Shown here one piece after another: positions 1 to 9,826 of a stretch of DNA of 64,000 nt. The stretch spans positions 43,365-107,364 of the forward strand of contig JAEUTU010000043.1 in assembly GCA_016786925.1 (NCBI GenBank), in the 5' to 3' direction. A program made the position numbers and the translations under genes. This DNA comes from Bacteroidia bacterium (GTDB lineage: Bacteria; Bacteroidota; Bacteroidia; 2-12-FULL-35-15). The first letter of the stretch is position 1. The number at the start of each line of letters is the position of its first letter. Under the pieces are notes generated by a model, which saw nothing but the letters and a program-made list of their open reading frames with translations, was not told where the DNA came from and searched no databases.

Positions 1-4
1 ATTT

Positions 5-40
5 AAGAGGAGAGATCAGCTCATAATCCCCTCTTCTTTT
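5..40 (+). terminator. possible weak terminator hairpin
   Basis: An imperfect stem pairs AAGAGG (5-10) with CCTCTT (30-35), followed by a short T-rich run. It could end a plus-strand gene lying left of the window, but that gene is not visible. Confidence 0.3.
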
Positions 41-70
41 TAGCTCCTAAAATTTGCACTCACGTTATTA

Positions 71-98
71 ACAAAAGCCCTATTTGCAGGGCTTTTGT
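71..98. terminator. intrinsic terminator, 11-bp stem
   Basis: Perfect 11-bp arms, ACAAAAGCCCT at 71-81 and AGGGCTTTTGT at 88-98, enclose a 6-nt loop. The T-run is inside the 3' arm rather than after it. It probably insulates the ompA-type gene from whatever lies upstream. Confidence 0.6.
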
Positions 99-176
99 GC
101 TGTTTAAAACCTAACAATCCACCATTACGGATATCTTGTTTAAATCCCTAATATTGTATTGTTAAACTATAACCGG

Positions 177-1190
177 ATGAAAATGAAAAATGTTGTCAAC
201 TATTTAACAGTAATTACACTTGCAGGATCACTATTCTCATGTGTACCACAACGTCAATTAGAAGAAGAGCAAACCAAACGTGAAAATTGCGAAAAAGAAC
301 TGGCAGAATTAAAAACGAAAAGTCAGGATTGCGAAACAAAATTGACGGAGGCTAACAAGTTGCTTTTGGATAATAAAAAAATGATCGATGGTCTTCAAAA
401 AGACACATCGGTGATTGGAAACAGCTACCGTATTTTAACTGCAAAGTATGATAAGTTAAATACCATCAACGAGCAGCTGTTAGATAAATACAACCGTTTG
501 TTGGAAGGAAATTTAGCAGACACTAAAAAACTATCGGGCGAGTTACAAGTAACACAAGAGCAGTTGCTTAAAAAACAAGATGAACTAAAGGCATTGGCAG
601 CTGAATTAGATGCTAAAAAGAAAAATTTAGATGAATTAACGGCTGAATTAAAAAAACGTGAAGCGCGTGTTGCTGAATTAGAAGGTATTCTAAAAAGCAA
701 AGACGATGCAGTGAACGATCTGAAGAAAAAATTATCCGATGCCTTATTAGGATTCGAAGGAAAAGGATTGACCATTACTCAAAAAAATGGCAAAGTATAT
801 GTTTCTATGGATGAAAGCTTATTATTTGCTTCTGGAAGCACAACAGTTGAAGCAAAAGGGGTGGAAGCATTGAAAAAAGTTTCAAAAGTATTAGAGCAAA
901 ATACCGACATTAATGTATTGATCGAAGGACATACCGATGATGTGCCGATGGTAGGTAAAGGAGAGATCAAAGACAATTGGGATCTAAGTGTAATGCGCGC
1001 TACATCTATCGTTAAGATCATGACAAAAAACAGCAACATTGATCCTCGCAGATTAACTGCTGCCGGTCGTGCAGAATATTTCCCGATCGATCCATCTAAA
1101 ACAGCTGAAGCTAGAAAGAAAAACCGCAGAACGGAGATCATTCTTACTCCTAAATTAGATGAATTGTTAAAAGTTTTGGAAACCAATTAA
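177..1190 (+). CDS. OmpA-family outer-membrane lipoprotein with coiled coil
   Basis: The start chosen is ATG at 177; a further upstream in-frame TTG (159) would only lengthen the signal peptide. The 337-aa product starts with a lipoprotein signal ending in LFSC, with Cys22 as lipid acceptor. A long Lys/Glu-rich coiled coil follows (about residues 30-190). The C-terminal OmpA/MotB domain (about 205-330) carries the family's INVLIEGHTDD and the RR(T)E(I) region (RKKNRRTEI), which bind peptidoglycan diaminopimelate in this family. The predicted role is tethering the outer membrane to the cell wall. The gene appears monocistronic, with terminators on both sides. Confidence 0.88.
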   Translation: MKMKNVVNYLTVITLAGSLFSCVPQRQLEEEQTKRENCEKELAELKTKSQDCETKLTEANKLLLDNKKMIDGLQKDTSVIGNSYRILTAKYDKLNTINEQLLDKYNRLLEGNLADTKKLSGELQVTQEQLLKKQDELKALAAELDAKKKNLDELTAELKKREARVAELEGILKSKDDAVNDLKKKLSDALLGFEGKGLTITQKNGKVYVSMDESLLFASGSTTVEAKGVEALKKVSKVLEQNTDINVLIEGHTDDVPMVGKGEIKDNWDLSVMRATSIVKIMTKNSNIDPRRLTAAGRAEYFPIDPSKTAEARKKNRRTEIILTPKLDELLKVLETN

Positions 1191-1210
1191 TAGCTTGAAC
1201 AAATAAGTGC

Positions 1211-1243
1211 AGAGCTGAAGCCAATAGCTTCAGCTCTTTTTTT
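1211..1243 (+). terminator. strong intrinsic terminator after the OmpA gene
   Basis: An 11-bp perfect stem (AGAGCTGAAGC / GCTTCAGCTCT) with a 5-nt loop is followed by seven T. It lies 20 bases after the ompA-type stop codon. Confidence 0.85.
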
Positions 1244-1299
1244 AAAACAATATGTAACAATTGCTATTTTACACGTTATATAAGAATAAAAAAAGTATT

Positions 1300-3030
1300 A
1301 TGAAAAAAACGATCTTATTCTTCCTTTTTGTATTTACAATAAACATCAGCTTTTCACAAGTAGTTACTGAATTTTGGGATGGCGCTCAAACAAAAAAGAA
1401 AAGTGAGCAGCAAATGAAAGATGGAATGCAACACGGTAAATTCACACTTTGGTTTGAAAATGGAAACATTGCCAAAGAAGGAAATTATTTTGAAGGAAAA
1501 GAAGATGGAAAATTTGTTATTTATTACTCGAATAAAAAAGTAAAAGCAGAAGAGAATTACATCAAAGGAAAAAAGAATGGAGCATGGAAATATTGGTATT
1601 CCAATGGAAATAAAGCACAAGAAACTTTTTTCAAATTCGATAAACCGGATAGCACCTGGACGGGTTGGTATGAAAGCGGAAAAATAAAAAGCACGGAGAT
1701 CTACGCAAATGGCAAGAAAGAAGGCACATGGATCTATTACTATGAAAACGGACAAAAAGAAAGTGAAGGCGTTTTTAAAAACAACTTAGCGGAAGGTGCT
1801 TACACGGGATGGTATAACAATGGAAGCAAACAGAAAGAAGGGCAATATAAAAATGGGGAGCAAAGTGGAACATGGAAAGAATGGTTTAAAAATGGAAAGC
1901 CTAAACAAGAATTACAATTTGAGAATGGAGAAGTTCTGTTAATGAACCTCTGGCTCGAATCGGGGGAACAAAAGATAAAAGACGGGAATGGAAAATTTAC
2001 GACCGTGTATGATAATGGCAAAAAGAAAGGCGAAGGAAATTATAAGGATGGACGTATGGATGGAGAATGGATCTTTTACTTGCCTACGGGAGAAAAAGAT
2101 TTCTCGGTTGTATACGTGAAAGGAAAAAAGAACGGACAGTGCATAAATTGGTTTAAAAATGGCAAAGTAAAAAGTGAAGGGCCATTTGTAGCCGACAAAA
2201 AGAATGGCTACTGGAAATGGTACACCGAGGAGGGAAAACTGGAAATGGAAGGGACATTAAAAGACAATCTAAGAAGCGAAAAATGGATGTACTGGTTTGT
2301 TGACGGGAAAAAAGAATCAGAAGGATTTTATAAGAACGATCTTCAAGATAGTACCTGGACCTATTGGTATCGTGATGGGTCAAAATGGAAACAAGGAAAT
2401 TTCAAAGAAGGTAAAAAAGAAGGTATTTGGACAGTTTGGTTTGAAAACGGACAAAAATTACAGGAAGGTAAATATGTTGCTGGTAAAGAAGAGGGCACCT
2501 GGTTGTCATGGTTCGATAACGGAGTAATGAAAGATGAAGGGAATTTTAAAGCAGGATTGATGCACGGTTCATGGAAGGGCTGGTTACCTAATAAACTTCC
2601 CAACTATGAAGGATATTATAAAGAAGGATTGAAAGATGGTGACTGGAAATTTTATCATGACAATGGGAAGCTGAAAGAAGAAGGATCGTACAAAGAAGGA
2701 AAAAAGAATGGCCACTGGGTAGTATGGACACCTAAGGAAATGAAAGATAGTGAGGGAAATTACAAGGATGAAAAACCGGATGGCTTATGGTCTTACTATT
2801 ACTATTTTGGAGTAAAATCCATGGAACAAAACTACAAAGAAGGGAAGTTAAGCGGTGAATGCAAATCATGGCATGAAAACGGAACACTAAAAAGCACCAC
2901 TTCCTACATTTTGATCAAAGGTAAAAACGGGATCATAGAAAGTAAGCCACATGGAAAATGGACCTATTATGATAATAAAGGAAAAGTGATGATGGAGCAG
3001 AATTATAAAAAAGGGGTAAAGGTTGATTAG
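1300..3030 (+). CDS. large secreted MORN-repeat protein
   Basis: ATG at 1300 gives a 576-aa protein with a signal peptide (MKKTILFFLFVFTINISFSQ). A TTG start at 1261 is possible but would put 13 odd residues before the signal. Nearly the whole mature protein is about 22-24 tandem units of roughly 23 residues with the pattern YxxGKKxGxWxxWYxNG, the MORN/YwqK-type repeat. Such repeats form an extended beta-hairpin solenoid; their role in Bacteroidota is mostly unknown. There is no catalytic domain and no recognisable C-terminal sorting domain. A smaller paralogue is encoded at 41451-42203. The name 'YwqK antitoxin', often given by automatic annotation, is not supported here by any toxin neighbour. 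Confidence 0.85.
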   Translation: MKKTILFFLFVFTINISFSQVVTEFWDGAQTKKKSEQQMKDGMQHGKFTLWFENGNIAKEGNYFEGKEDGKFVIYYSNKKVKAEENYIKGKKNGAWKYWYSNGNKAQETFFKFDKPDSTWTGWYESGKIKSTEIYANGKKEGTWIYYYENGQKESEGVFKNNLAEGAYTGWYNNGSKQKEGQYKNGEQSGTWKEWFKNGKPKQELQFENGEVLLMNLWLESGEQKIKDGNGKFTTVYDNGKKKGEGNYKDGRMDGEWIFYLPTGEKDFSVVYVKGKKNGQCINWFKNGKVKSEGPFVADKKNGYWKWYTEEGKLEMEGTLKDNLRSEKWMYWFVDGKKESEGFYKNDLQDSTWTYWYRDGSKWKQGNFKEGKKEGIWTVWFENGQKLQEGKYVAGKEEGTWLSWFDNGVMKDEGNFKAGLMHGSWKGWLPNKLPNYEGYYKEGLKDGDWKFYHDNGKLKEEGSYKEGKKNGHWVVWTPKEMKDSEGNYKDEKPDGLWSYYYYFGVKSMEQNYKEGKLSGECKSWHENGTLKSTTSYILIKGKNGIIESKPHGKWTYYDNKGKVMMEQNYKKGVKVD

Positions 3031-3035
3031 ATAAT

Positions 3036-3644
3036 TTAGAAAGATGAGGGCACAATACACTTTGGAATACTCCACTTCCCTTTCCAATCAGACATACTTA
3101 ATACTACTCCATCACAAGTCAAATAATTCCCTTTATCATCTTTCTTTATTATCACCAGTCGCCCCGTCTTTAAGGCATTCATCACTATATCGAATATCTC
3201 TCCCTTAAAATGAAGATGTTTGCATTCTTTAGACAATTGAACTCCTATGGCATTATTTTTTTTATCCATTTCAGAGCTAATAGAATCGGGAAGTAAAGAA
3301 TCCTCCAACAACTTTTTTTTCCATTGGATATAATTTCCTTTCTCGTGTGCTATACCCAATTTCAATGCTTTCTTTTTACCGATAGAAAAACTTAGACTTA
3401 TCATCCAATAGGCATGTTTGAAAGCATCTAACTTTCCTCCATTATTATCTTTTCCTATGGTTCCCGTATTTTTTAATGAATCAACATCATTCATTACACG
3501 TTGAGTAATTTTAAAAGCTTTTTTGGCAACAAATGGATGAAGCAAGACCCATCTTTTTTCAGGAGCCGAGAGTCTAGAAAATTTAGATTGAGAAAACAGA
3601 GTAGTAGAAATAAAAAGAAAAAAAACAAACGAGTACTTTCCCAT
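3036..3644 (-). CDS. small secreted protein with DAFKHAYW / HE / NNAIG motifs (DUF6973-like)
   Basis: The 202-aa protein has a signal peptide (MGKYSFVFFLFISTTLFSQ). The core reads KLDAFKHAYW, then GIAHEKGN, then MDKKNNAIG. This D-A-x-(R/K)-H-x-x-W ... H-E ... D-x-x-N-N-x-x-G pattern matches, from memory, the DUF6973-type family seen in secreted and toxin-like proteins; the function is unknown. The conserved His, Glu, Asp and Asn could form an active site, which is inference. Its ATG overlaps the stop of the PorU-like gene (TAATG), so it is probably translated as the third gene of the porV-porU operon. It converges on the MORN gene, with a 5-bp gap. Confidence 0.6.
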   Translation of the reverse strand: MGKYSFVFFLFISTTLFSQSKFSRLSAPEKRWVLLHPFVAKKAFKITQRVMNDVDSLKNTGTIGKDNNGGKLDAFKHAYWMISLSFSIGKKKALKLGIAHEKGNYIQWKKKLLEDSLLPDSISSEMDKKNNAIGVQLSKECKHLHFKGEIFDIVMNALKTGRLVIIKKDDKGNYLTCDGVVLSMSDWKGKWSIPKCIVPSSF

Positions 3645-6600
3645 TATCGCATCAAATACATTTTACCCCAGCCCTTTTTGAAATATTGGTCAGCATCGGT
3701 TTCGCGCTTTTCCATGTCTTCACCATTCATCTTCGTTATTACACGATATAAATACACCCCATTTGCGAGCTGATCACCAAACTCATCTTTTCCATCCCAC
3801 GCATACTGAGTAATATTTCTTCCTACATGCAAAGGACCTAATTCATCCTGAAAAATTTCCTTAACAACCTTACCGGAAATGGTCATGATCTGTATCTTAA
3901 ATGTTGTTGGCACTTCCGATCCTGTTAAGGTGAATACGAATTTGGTGGAAGTGCTAAATGGATTCGGATAATTCATCACTTCTGTGATCGTGGCTTTATT
4001 TATTACCTCGAAATTGATCTTATAGTCGATCAGTCCGGACTGATTATCTGATTTGTCTTTTGCCTGAACGATCAACTGATACGTTCCATCAGCAATTAAT
4101 GATGGAGTATAATTGATCTTACAACTATTATTGGGTAGCATAGCAGGAGTAAAAGTCATGGTAGAACCAAAATAGATCCGTTCAGCAACAGATGAACCCG
4201 GGGCTTGAATAAACACTTTAAAATCGCTGGTATCATTTAATGCTAAAAACTGATTCTCATCTTTTAACTGGATCAATACATTTGGTCTGGATGAAACGAT
4301 ATCATTATTCAAAATATGTATCCCATCAAAAGTCACATCCAGTAATGGATTGATACGATCTACAGTTGTAGAGAATGGAATTCGTACGATATTATTAAAA
4401 TGATATTGTTCTAATTGCGACCTACTTTTGTTGATCGGATTCACTTCCACCCATAGAGAATTATTCCCTCGGAATCCTTCTGTATTTAAAACAATTGAAT
4501 CGATGATCACTTCATTAGGTGCAAATAAATTTTTCTTCAACTTATCCGGCAAAGGATGATTCACCTTATTGGCATCTTCAACCCAATAACTTACCAATAA
4601 ACTATCAGTAAAGGCAATCTCTCCAATATTCTGGATAGGTAAATTAATCTTTAGAACATCGCCTTCCTGAAAGACGGTATCGTTGATCGCATAGCCTAAT
4701 GGAGGATTTAATGCAGCTTCCGGAACCGGAGAATAGATCACCTGCCAACGATCCATTTGAGGTGGCGTGTGCAAACTATCATCTTTCATAAAAGCTACTA
4801 AACGGATATTCGGATAGATTGCTGCATTCACATACGTACTTAAACTTAAAATATCCGTACTGTCTTTCACAAAATTAGCAAGGGTATTTTCTGTTCCATC
4901 ACTCTTTATACCAATTAACCTAACTACTACACTGTCATCTGTTGCTACACCGTCAACCGTGTGCTGTCTCCAATGAAATGAGCCCCACTGACTGGCAGGA
5001 CCTATAACTGGCGATGCAATGAATCCTTCGTTCCAGTTAGTAACGAGTGAAGTATCGAACTCAATCACAGCTTGCATTGAATCTCCGATCACCTCACTTG
5101 CACTTCCAATTGGTGCTCCCTTTCTACCAAAAATAATGTAGGGGCGTGAAGGAGAAATCGTTCGGATACTTCCACTTCCTAAACTTTCAAATGCTGAATA
5201 CAATGAATTTTCATACTGATTAAATTTTGTATGATTAAAAGAATATGCCATTACATAATGTCCATTCGGAATATCATTATTTATAAAATTAGTGATATGA
5301 GATCGTTGAACAGAATCTATATCCATAAAATCAAACGTATTCATATCATAGGTTCTGCAATGTGCATTATTGTAAATTCCATTGTTACAGGAAGAGCAAT
5401 TACCGGTAGATGGCAATGGGCTTGTCCAATTTTCTCCCGACACAGGATCGAATACAACAAAATTGAATCCCGAATTCAATTGAATACAGGTCCAATATGT
5501 TTTTTGAATTCCATTTAACTTCCATTGAATATCAGTCCAATTATAATAAGGATAAATACCATCTATACAATAAATATCTTTTACGTCATTTACAAAATCA
5601 AATCTTCTATCAGGACGATTGAATTTAACATATCTCGTTTGATCGTTTTTGTATTGGAAAAAATGTGCTTGCCCCCAGCCTTTTTTCCCGATAATGTATT
5701 GAAATGAACTTTCTCTCCAAATGTATCCACTGGAAACCGAAACAGAATCAGGACTGACTCTCCAATAATACACTGTACTATCAGAAAATGTAAAAGGAAG
5801 TTTCCATGAAACCACACCACCAATACTATTGATCGTTGTATCTTTCAAAAACGGACTGTTAAATGTATCGGCCGTATCCACTTGAAACACATAGGTTCGT
5901 GATGGTGCAAAAACATTAAGTGTTGACGCTTTTAATGTAATAGTATCGGTTGGAACTATTGCAAATTCGTATGGATAAACAGGCGCAATCAAGCCTCCAT
6001 CAATTTGAAACTCCAGATCAGATGTTGTTTCATTATTAAATTCATTTAACTCTTCCACCTCACTGTAGGCGTCCAATCTAACTTTGATCATATTCAAACC
6101 AATGGTTCTTGCCGGATCGATCCAAATCTTAAACAATACAGTGTCTTTAAATTTTGGCTGTACATCTCTCAAAAAATACGAAAGCGTATCCCCATTCGGC
6201 AGTGTATGTATGATCTCCGTAAATACGGAGTCATCGGATGTTCTTCCAACATTTGTTCGAATCACATATACAGTAAAAGAATCTATTTGAGCAGTTAGAT
6301 CAACGCTTACATCGGAATTTGAAATTTTAAAATCAGGTGATCGGTGAGCATTTAGCTTGATAGCAGGATCACCATGCAATGTCATTTCATAACAAGTAGA
6401 ACGCACGAGTGGATCAACACTTGCATTGGGTTGAATAGCTGCGATCGTATTCTTGATAGAACTTCCTACACCGTTACCATAATTCAGTAATGAAAATTGA
6501 CGATAAAATTCAGAAGAGAATGTATTCAATGCATATGGAACACCTAACTTAATAGAACCCAAAAAACCTATCAGTCCTTTATTTTGTACCAACACATATT

Positions 6601-8674
6601 CTTCAGAAGAAGATACGGATGCTGCATGTATATCACCGGAATAACATGCATTAGAAAGCATAAAAGGATATCGCCCTTGAATAGGATTAAAAGAAGTGAT
6701 CTGATCAATGCTTTGATCAAAACTATTGGCTGATGCATGACCGAAAAAGTTTAAAAAAGAAACCCCGTTATTAATAAGATCCTCTAGTGTATCTGCAATA
6801 TTGATTTGAATAGGTGCTGTACTTGTCTTCCAAAACTCTTTTATAACAGTTCCACCATACAATGAATCCTGAAAAATCGCTTTATAGCCATCCAAATAAG
6901 AACGTAATTGTTGTTGCTCTGCCAAACCACCGCCTCCACCAAAGTGCAATCCATACTTCATCCATTCATCGGGGCTTGCGCTTTCATAATCTTGAACTTT
7001 ATCCAGATACGTAGCAACATCTGTTATATTTCTTGCTGCTAATCGTCCAACAGGAACAAATGGAAACATTTGTGTTCCATTGATCCCTTCTGTCAATAGA
7101 TTATCACTGGAAGGGTTTCCGAAAGAAGGAACAAGATTTAAGTTGTAATTCGAAGTGTTTTTTCTGCAATCAGACAAGTGTATCGACTTGCCGATGACAA
7201 ACAAATTCTGTGGAGAACTTGGATAAATATCTGCCAAATACTCTGTAAAGCGTTTAATTGAAAGCGGACTTTTTACCACCCCAAATGCAAATTGATCATA
7301 TAATTCATCAATATCAGCCAACACAACATGGTATGATCCACCTGCAGGAGAGGTCCGGTATTGTTTATATAAATTAGCTTCGGTCATTAGGTCTTTATGT
7401 GAAATGATCACATAAGCAGAGTCGACAGACTGAAGTGAATAATCAGTAAAAAAGCCTGTAGTTGTAACCGGTGCAAGTGTGTTTACATTTCGGCTAGTTG
7501 TTTCCGAAAACACATAACAATGTTTTTCCTGACCTGAATTGGGAACCAATGCTTTATAGTTAATACCATCAAAAACTACCGGAATCCTTTTATTGTTTGT
7601 CAGATCGTAAATTGTCGTTCCGGATGTACCATTAAAATTCTGGATATTCAAAAACGATTTCGACTGCAGGGTATTATCCGGCTGGAATAGATCAAACTCC
7701 TGCTTCCCTTCTAGATCAAACGTATGTGGATACCTGATCTTGATGTAAGATACAACTGTTCTGTTTGACACAAAGTTGGTATCAGCAACACTTGTATATA
7801 AAAAATCGGTGAACGTATTTCCAAGAGAAGAAGCAGGGATTGCAACATTAAAACGATTGGCTTCATACCCTTTGAAAAGTGTATCTACCATTGTTGCAAA
7901 CGATCCGGATGAACCTCTGAAATCGATCTTTAAATGATGGTCAGGTAAATTTTGACTGATCAGATTACTCGCTTTGGAGGCTCCCACAACAACTGAAGTA
8001 ATAAGAGCAGATGGGCCTGCAGTATAGGCATTGGAAGTATTTAATAATGATGTATAACTAACACTACCTCCTAAAGTAAACACTTGATTATCAAACCACC
8101 CTTCCGACTTGGTATATCTGGAATCAGTCCCACCCACAACATCTGTTTCACCTTCATAATAAGCATTTTGAAAAGACTCTATCTCTTCTTTAAAGAAATA
8201 ATTATCAGGAGTGAATGTACTAAAAGCAGTATCTGTCTCGATTTGAAATCGCCTGTTGGAAAGAGATGCATTCCAGGTTAAATAATAAACAGCTGTATCA
8301 TTTATTAAACTGTAATATGGATTAGGGACAAAAGCACTATTGACATATAATGTTGTATCACCCTTCCCATCATTTCTTTCGCCATAAAATTCGATATGAT
8401 CGGTAGCATTCAGAACGCCATCCGACTCTCCTTTCACAAAAACATATTGCTCCACGCCATCATGAAACAATTGAAAATTACGGGGATCAATTGTGGAAAG
8501 ATCTATTCCGGCATTTGCCAATGTAAGAGAATCCACTCTATACACTCCTGTCTGTGCAACTTTTATCTTGTAGTACTTTTGAGAATAGTTGATCCATTCA
8601 TTGCCATAAGGTTGAGCCTTTGCGACAATAAAAACAAAAAATAAAAGACTTAATAGGAGTAGTCGTTTTATCAT
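3644..8674 (-). CDS. PorU2-like type IX secretion sortase (peptidase C25 family)
   Basis: At 1676 aa this is much longer than classical PorU (about 1150 aa) and fits the long form often called PorU2. A signal peptide is present (ends VAKAQ). The gingipain-type C25 catalytic region is centred on FFGHASAN (His646) and LSNACYSGD (Cys677), giving the His/Cys dyad. After it come several beta-rich Ig-like modules and a FlgD-like C-terminal domain (about 1560-1676) with VMNYPNPFSTST and YAWDGKDEFGD. PorU cleaves C-terminal sorting domains from T9SS cargo and attaches the cargo to surface lipopolysaccharide. It overlaps porV by 4 bp (ATGA) and the next gene by 1 bp, so the three are translationally coupled. 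Sortase activity versus a divergent cell-surface protease is not settled by sequence alone. Confidence 0.82.
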   Translation of the reverse strand: MIKRLLLLSLLFFVFIVAKAQPYGNEWINYSQKYYKIKVAQTGVYRVDSLTLANAGIDLSTIDPRNFQLFHDGVEQYVFVKGESDGVLNATDHIEFYGERNDGKGDTTLYVNSAFVPNPYYSLINDTAVYYLTWNASLSNRRFQIETDTAFSTFTPDNYFFKEEIESFQNAYYEGETDVVGGTDSRYTKSEGWFDNQVFTLGGSVSYTSLLNTSNAYTAGPSALITSVVVGASKASNLISQNLPDHHLKIDFRGSSGSFATMVDTLFKGYEANRFNVAIPASSLGNTFTDFLYTSVADTNFVSNRTVVSYIKIRYPHTFDLEGKQEFDLFQPDNTLQSKSFLNIQNFNGTSGTTIYDLTNNKRIPVVFDGINYKALVPNSGQEKHCYVFSETTSRNVNTLAPVTTTGFFTDYSLQSVDSAYVIISHKDLMTEANLYKQYRTSPAGGSYHVVLADIDELYDQFAFGVVKSPLSIKRFTEYLADIYPSSPQNLFVIGKSIHLSDCRKNTSNYNLNLVPSFGNPSSDNLLTEGINGTQMFPFVPVGRLAARNITDVATYLDKVQDYESASPDEWMKYGLHFGGGGGLAEQQQLRSYLDGYKAIFQDSLYGGTVIKEFWKTSTAPIQINIADTLEDLINNGVSFLNFFGHASANSFDQSIDQITSFNPIQGRYPFMLSNACYSGDIHAASVSSSEEYVLVQNKGLIGFLGSIKLGVPYALNTFSSEFYRQFSLLNYGNGVGSSIKNTIAAIQPNASVDPLVRSTCYEMTLHGDPAIKLNAHRSPDFKISNSDVSVDLTAQIDSFTVYVIRTNVGRTSDDSVFTEIIHTLPNGDTLSYFLRDVQPKFKDTVLFKIWIDPARTIGLNMIKVRLDAYSEVEELNEFNNETTSDLEFQIDGGLIAPVYPYEFAIVPTDTITLKASTLNVFAPSRTYVFQVDTADTFNSPFLKDTTINSIGGVVSWKLPFTFSDSTVYYWRVSPDSVSVSSGYIWRESSFQYIIGKKGWGQAHFFQYKNDQTRYVKFNRPDRRFDFVNDVKDIYCIDGIYPYYNWTDIQWKLNGIQKTYWTCIQLNSGFNFVVFDPVSGENWTSPLPSTGNCSSCNNGIYNNAHCRTYDMNTFDFMDIDSVQRSHITNFINNDIPNGHYVMAYSFNHTKFNQYENSLYSAFESLGSGSIRTISPSRPYIIFGRKGAPIGSASEVIGDSMQAVIEFDTSLVTNWNEGFIASPVIGPASQWGSFHWRQHTVDGVATDDSVVVRLIGIKSDGTENTLANFVKDSTDILSLSTYVNAAIYPNIRLVAFMKDDSLHTPPQMDRWQVIYSPVPEAALNPPLGYAINDTVFQEGDVLKINLPIQNIGEIAFTDSLLVSYWVEDANKVNHPLPDKLKKNLFAPNEVIIDSIVLNTEGFRGNNSLWVEVNPINKSRSQLEQYHFNNIVRIPFSTTVDRINPLLDVTFDGIHILNNDIVSSRPNVLIQLKDENQFLALNDTSDFKVFIQAPGSSVAERIYFGSTMTFTPAMLPNNSCKINYTPSLIADGTYQLIVQAKDKSDNQSGLIDYKINFEVINKATITEVMNYPNPFSTSTKFVFTLTGSEVPTTFKIQIMTISGKVVKEIFQDELGPLHVGRNITQYAWDGKDEFGDQLANGVYLYRVITKMNGEDMEKRETDADQYFKKGWGKMYLMR

Positions 8675-9750
8675 TTAGTCTTTTTGTTGATATCCACTTT
8701 TATTGAAAACACATTGGAGTACAATGCCACTGATTGGTCACCAATGTCTGTTAACGCATAATCAATGGTTACCGATTTTATTCTTACACCAACACCAATG
8801 TTGGGCTGAAACGTTCTTACTTTACCTCCTACTGCATCGGTATACGATTGATAATTACCAATACCGGCACGCAAAAATACCATGTTCATGTAGGACGCTT
8901 CCAGACCCAAATGAGGATCAAAACTAACAGCCTTGCTCTTGATCAACACATTTCTTTTTCCATCAAATGTTGCATCCAGATTAATTTCTGATAACAATGA
9001 AAACTTTTGATTGAAATCAAATTTTCTGGCAGCACCTAACAATAATTTTGGAAGTGTAATCTCAACCGAATTATCAGGAATCTCATTACCTGTAGCAATG
9101 AAGGTTGCTTTCATTTCATCGGAAAGATTAAAACTCCAAGCATTGAAGGTGGTAGTGATATCACGAGCCATGGCACCAAACTTCCACTTTTTATAATCGT
9201 ATTGAGCTCCCAGATCTAACCCAAATCCCCAGGCTCCTGCAAAGTCACCTACTTTTCGTCTGATGATCTTCGCATTGGCTCCCACTCTTAATCCGGGAAT
9301 CTTCATCTGTTTTGCATAAGAAACAATAAAACCCCAGTCTACTGCCGAGAAAGTCGTTATTCTGCTATAATCCACATTCCCATTGGCATCAATTAATTCG
9401 GTTGTATTCGGAATATCATCAACTCCAAAACGGATCACACTTACTCCTAACACACTACTGCTATCTAATCGCTGTGCATAAGCACCGTAATCATATTTTG
9501 CAATTCCGGCAAAATACTCACTGTGCATCAACGCCACTTGATGCTGATTACCAATACCAAGTAATCCTGCCGGATTCCAATAACCTGCAGTTACGTCATT
9601 TGCGGAAACAACATATGAATTGGACATCCCCAATGCTCTTGCACCAACACCTAGGTTCAAAAATTCATTACTATATTTTGGTGCTTGTGCATTAACTAAA
9701 GAAATGCTACCTAAAAATCCCACCAATAAGGATACGATCGATCTGGTCAT
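8671..9750 (-). CDS. porV: PorV/PorQ-family outer-membrane protein of the type IX secretion system
   Basis: The 359-aa protein has a signal peptide (ends SLVNAQA) followed by the family signature FLNLGVGARALGMSNSYV and DVTAGYWNPAGL. The rest is an alternating-polarity beta-barrel of the FadL-like PorV/PorQ fold. PorV shuttles cargo from the translocon to the PorU sortase at the outer membrane. The immediate downstream, 4-bp-overlapping PorU-like gene supports PorV rather than PorQ. It is the first gene of the operon. Confidence 0.85.
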   Translation of the reverse strand: MTRSIVSLLVGFLGSISLVNAQAPKYSNEFLNLGVGARALGMSNSYVVSANDVTAGYWNPAGLLGIGNQHQVALMHSEYFAGIAKYDYGAYAQRLDSSSVLGVSVIRFGVDDIPNTTELIDANGNVDYSRITTFSAVDWGFIVSYAKQMKIPGLRVGANAKIIRRKVGDFAGAWGFGLDLGAQYDYKKWKFGAMARDITTTFNAWSFNLSDEMKATFIATGNEIPDNSVEITLPKLLLGAARKFDFNQKFSLLSEINLDATFDGKRNVLIKSKAVSFDPHLGLEASYMNMVFLRAGIGNYQSYTDAVGGKVRTFQPNIGVGVRIKSVTIDYALTDIGDQSVALYSNVFSIKVDINKKTK

Positions 9751-9826
9751 AATTGGTATAAAATTAAACTAATTTGGCTTGAAATACAAGCCTTTTGGAA
9801 ACGATTTAAAGGCGAAATTATTGCCC

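Noticed and set aside
779..1186. Long minus-strand open frame inside the OmpA gene
   Set aside because: It is antisense to a well-supported gene, with no family resemblance or start signals.
1300..3030. MORN protein as YwqK-type antitoxin
   Set aside because: No toxin gene adjoins it and it carries a secretion signal.
9776..9796. GGCTTG / CAAGCC hairpin upstream of porV as a terminator
   Set aside because: The T-run is on the plus-strand side, but no plus-strand gene ends there; a 6-bp stem may be chance.
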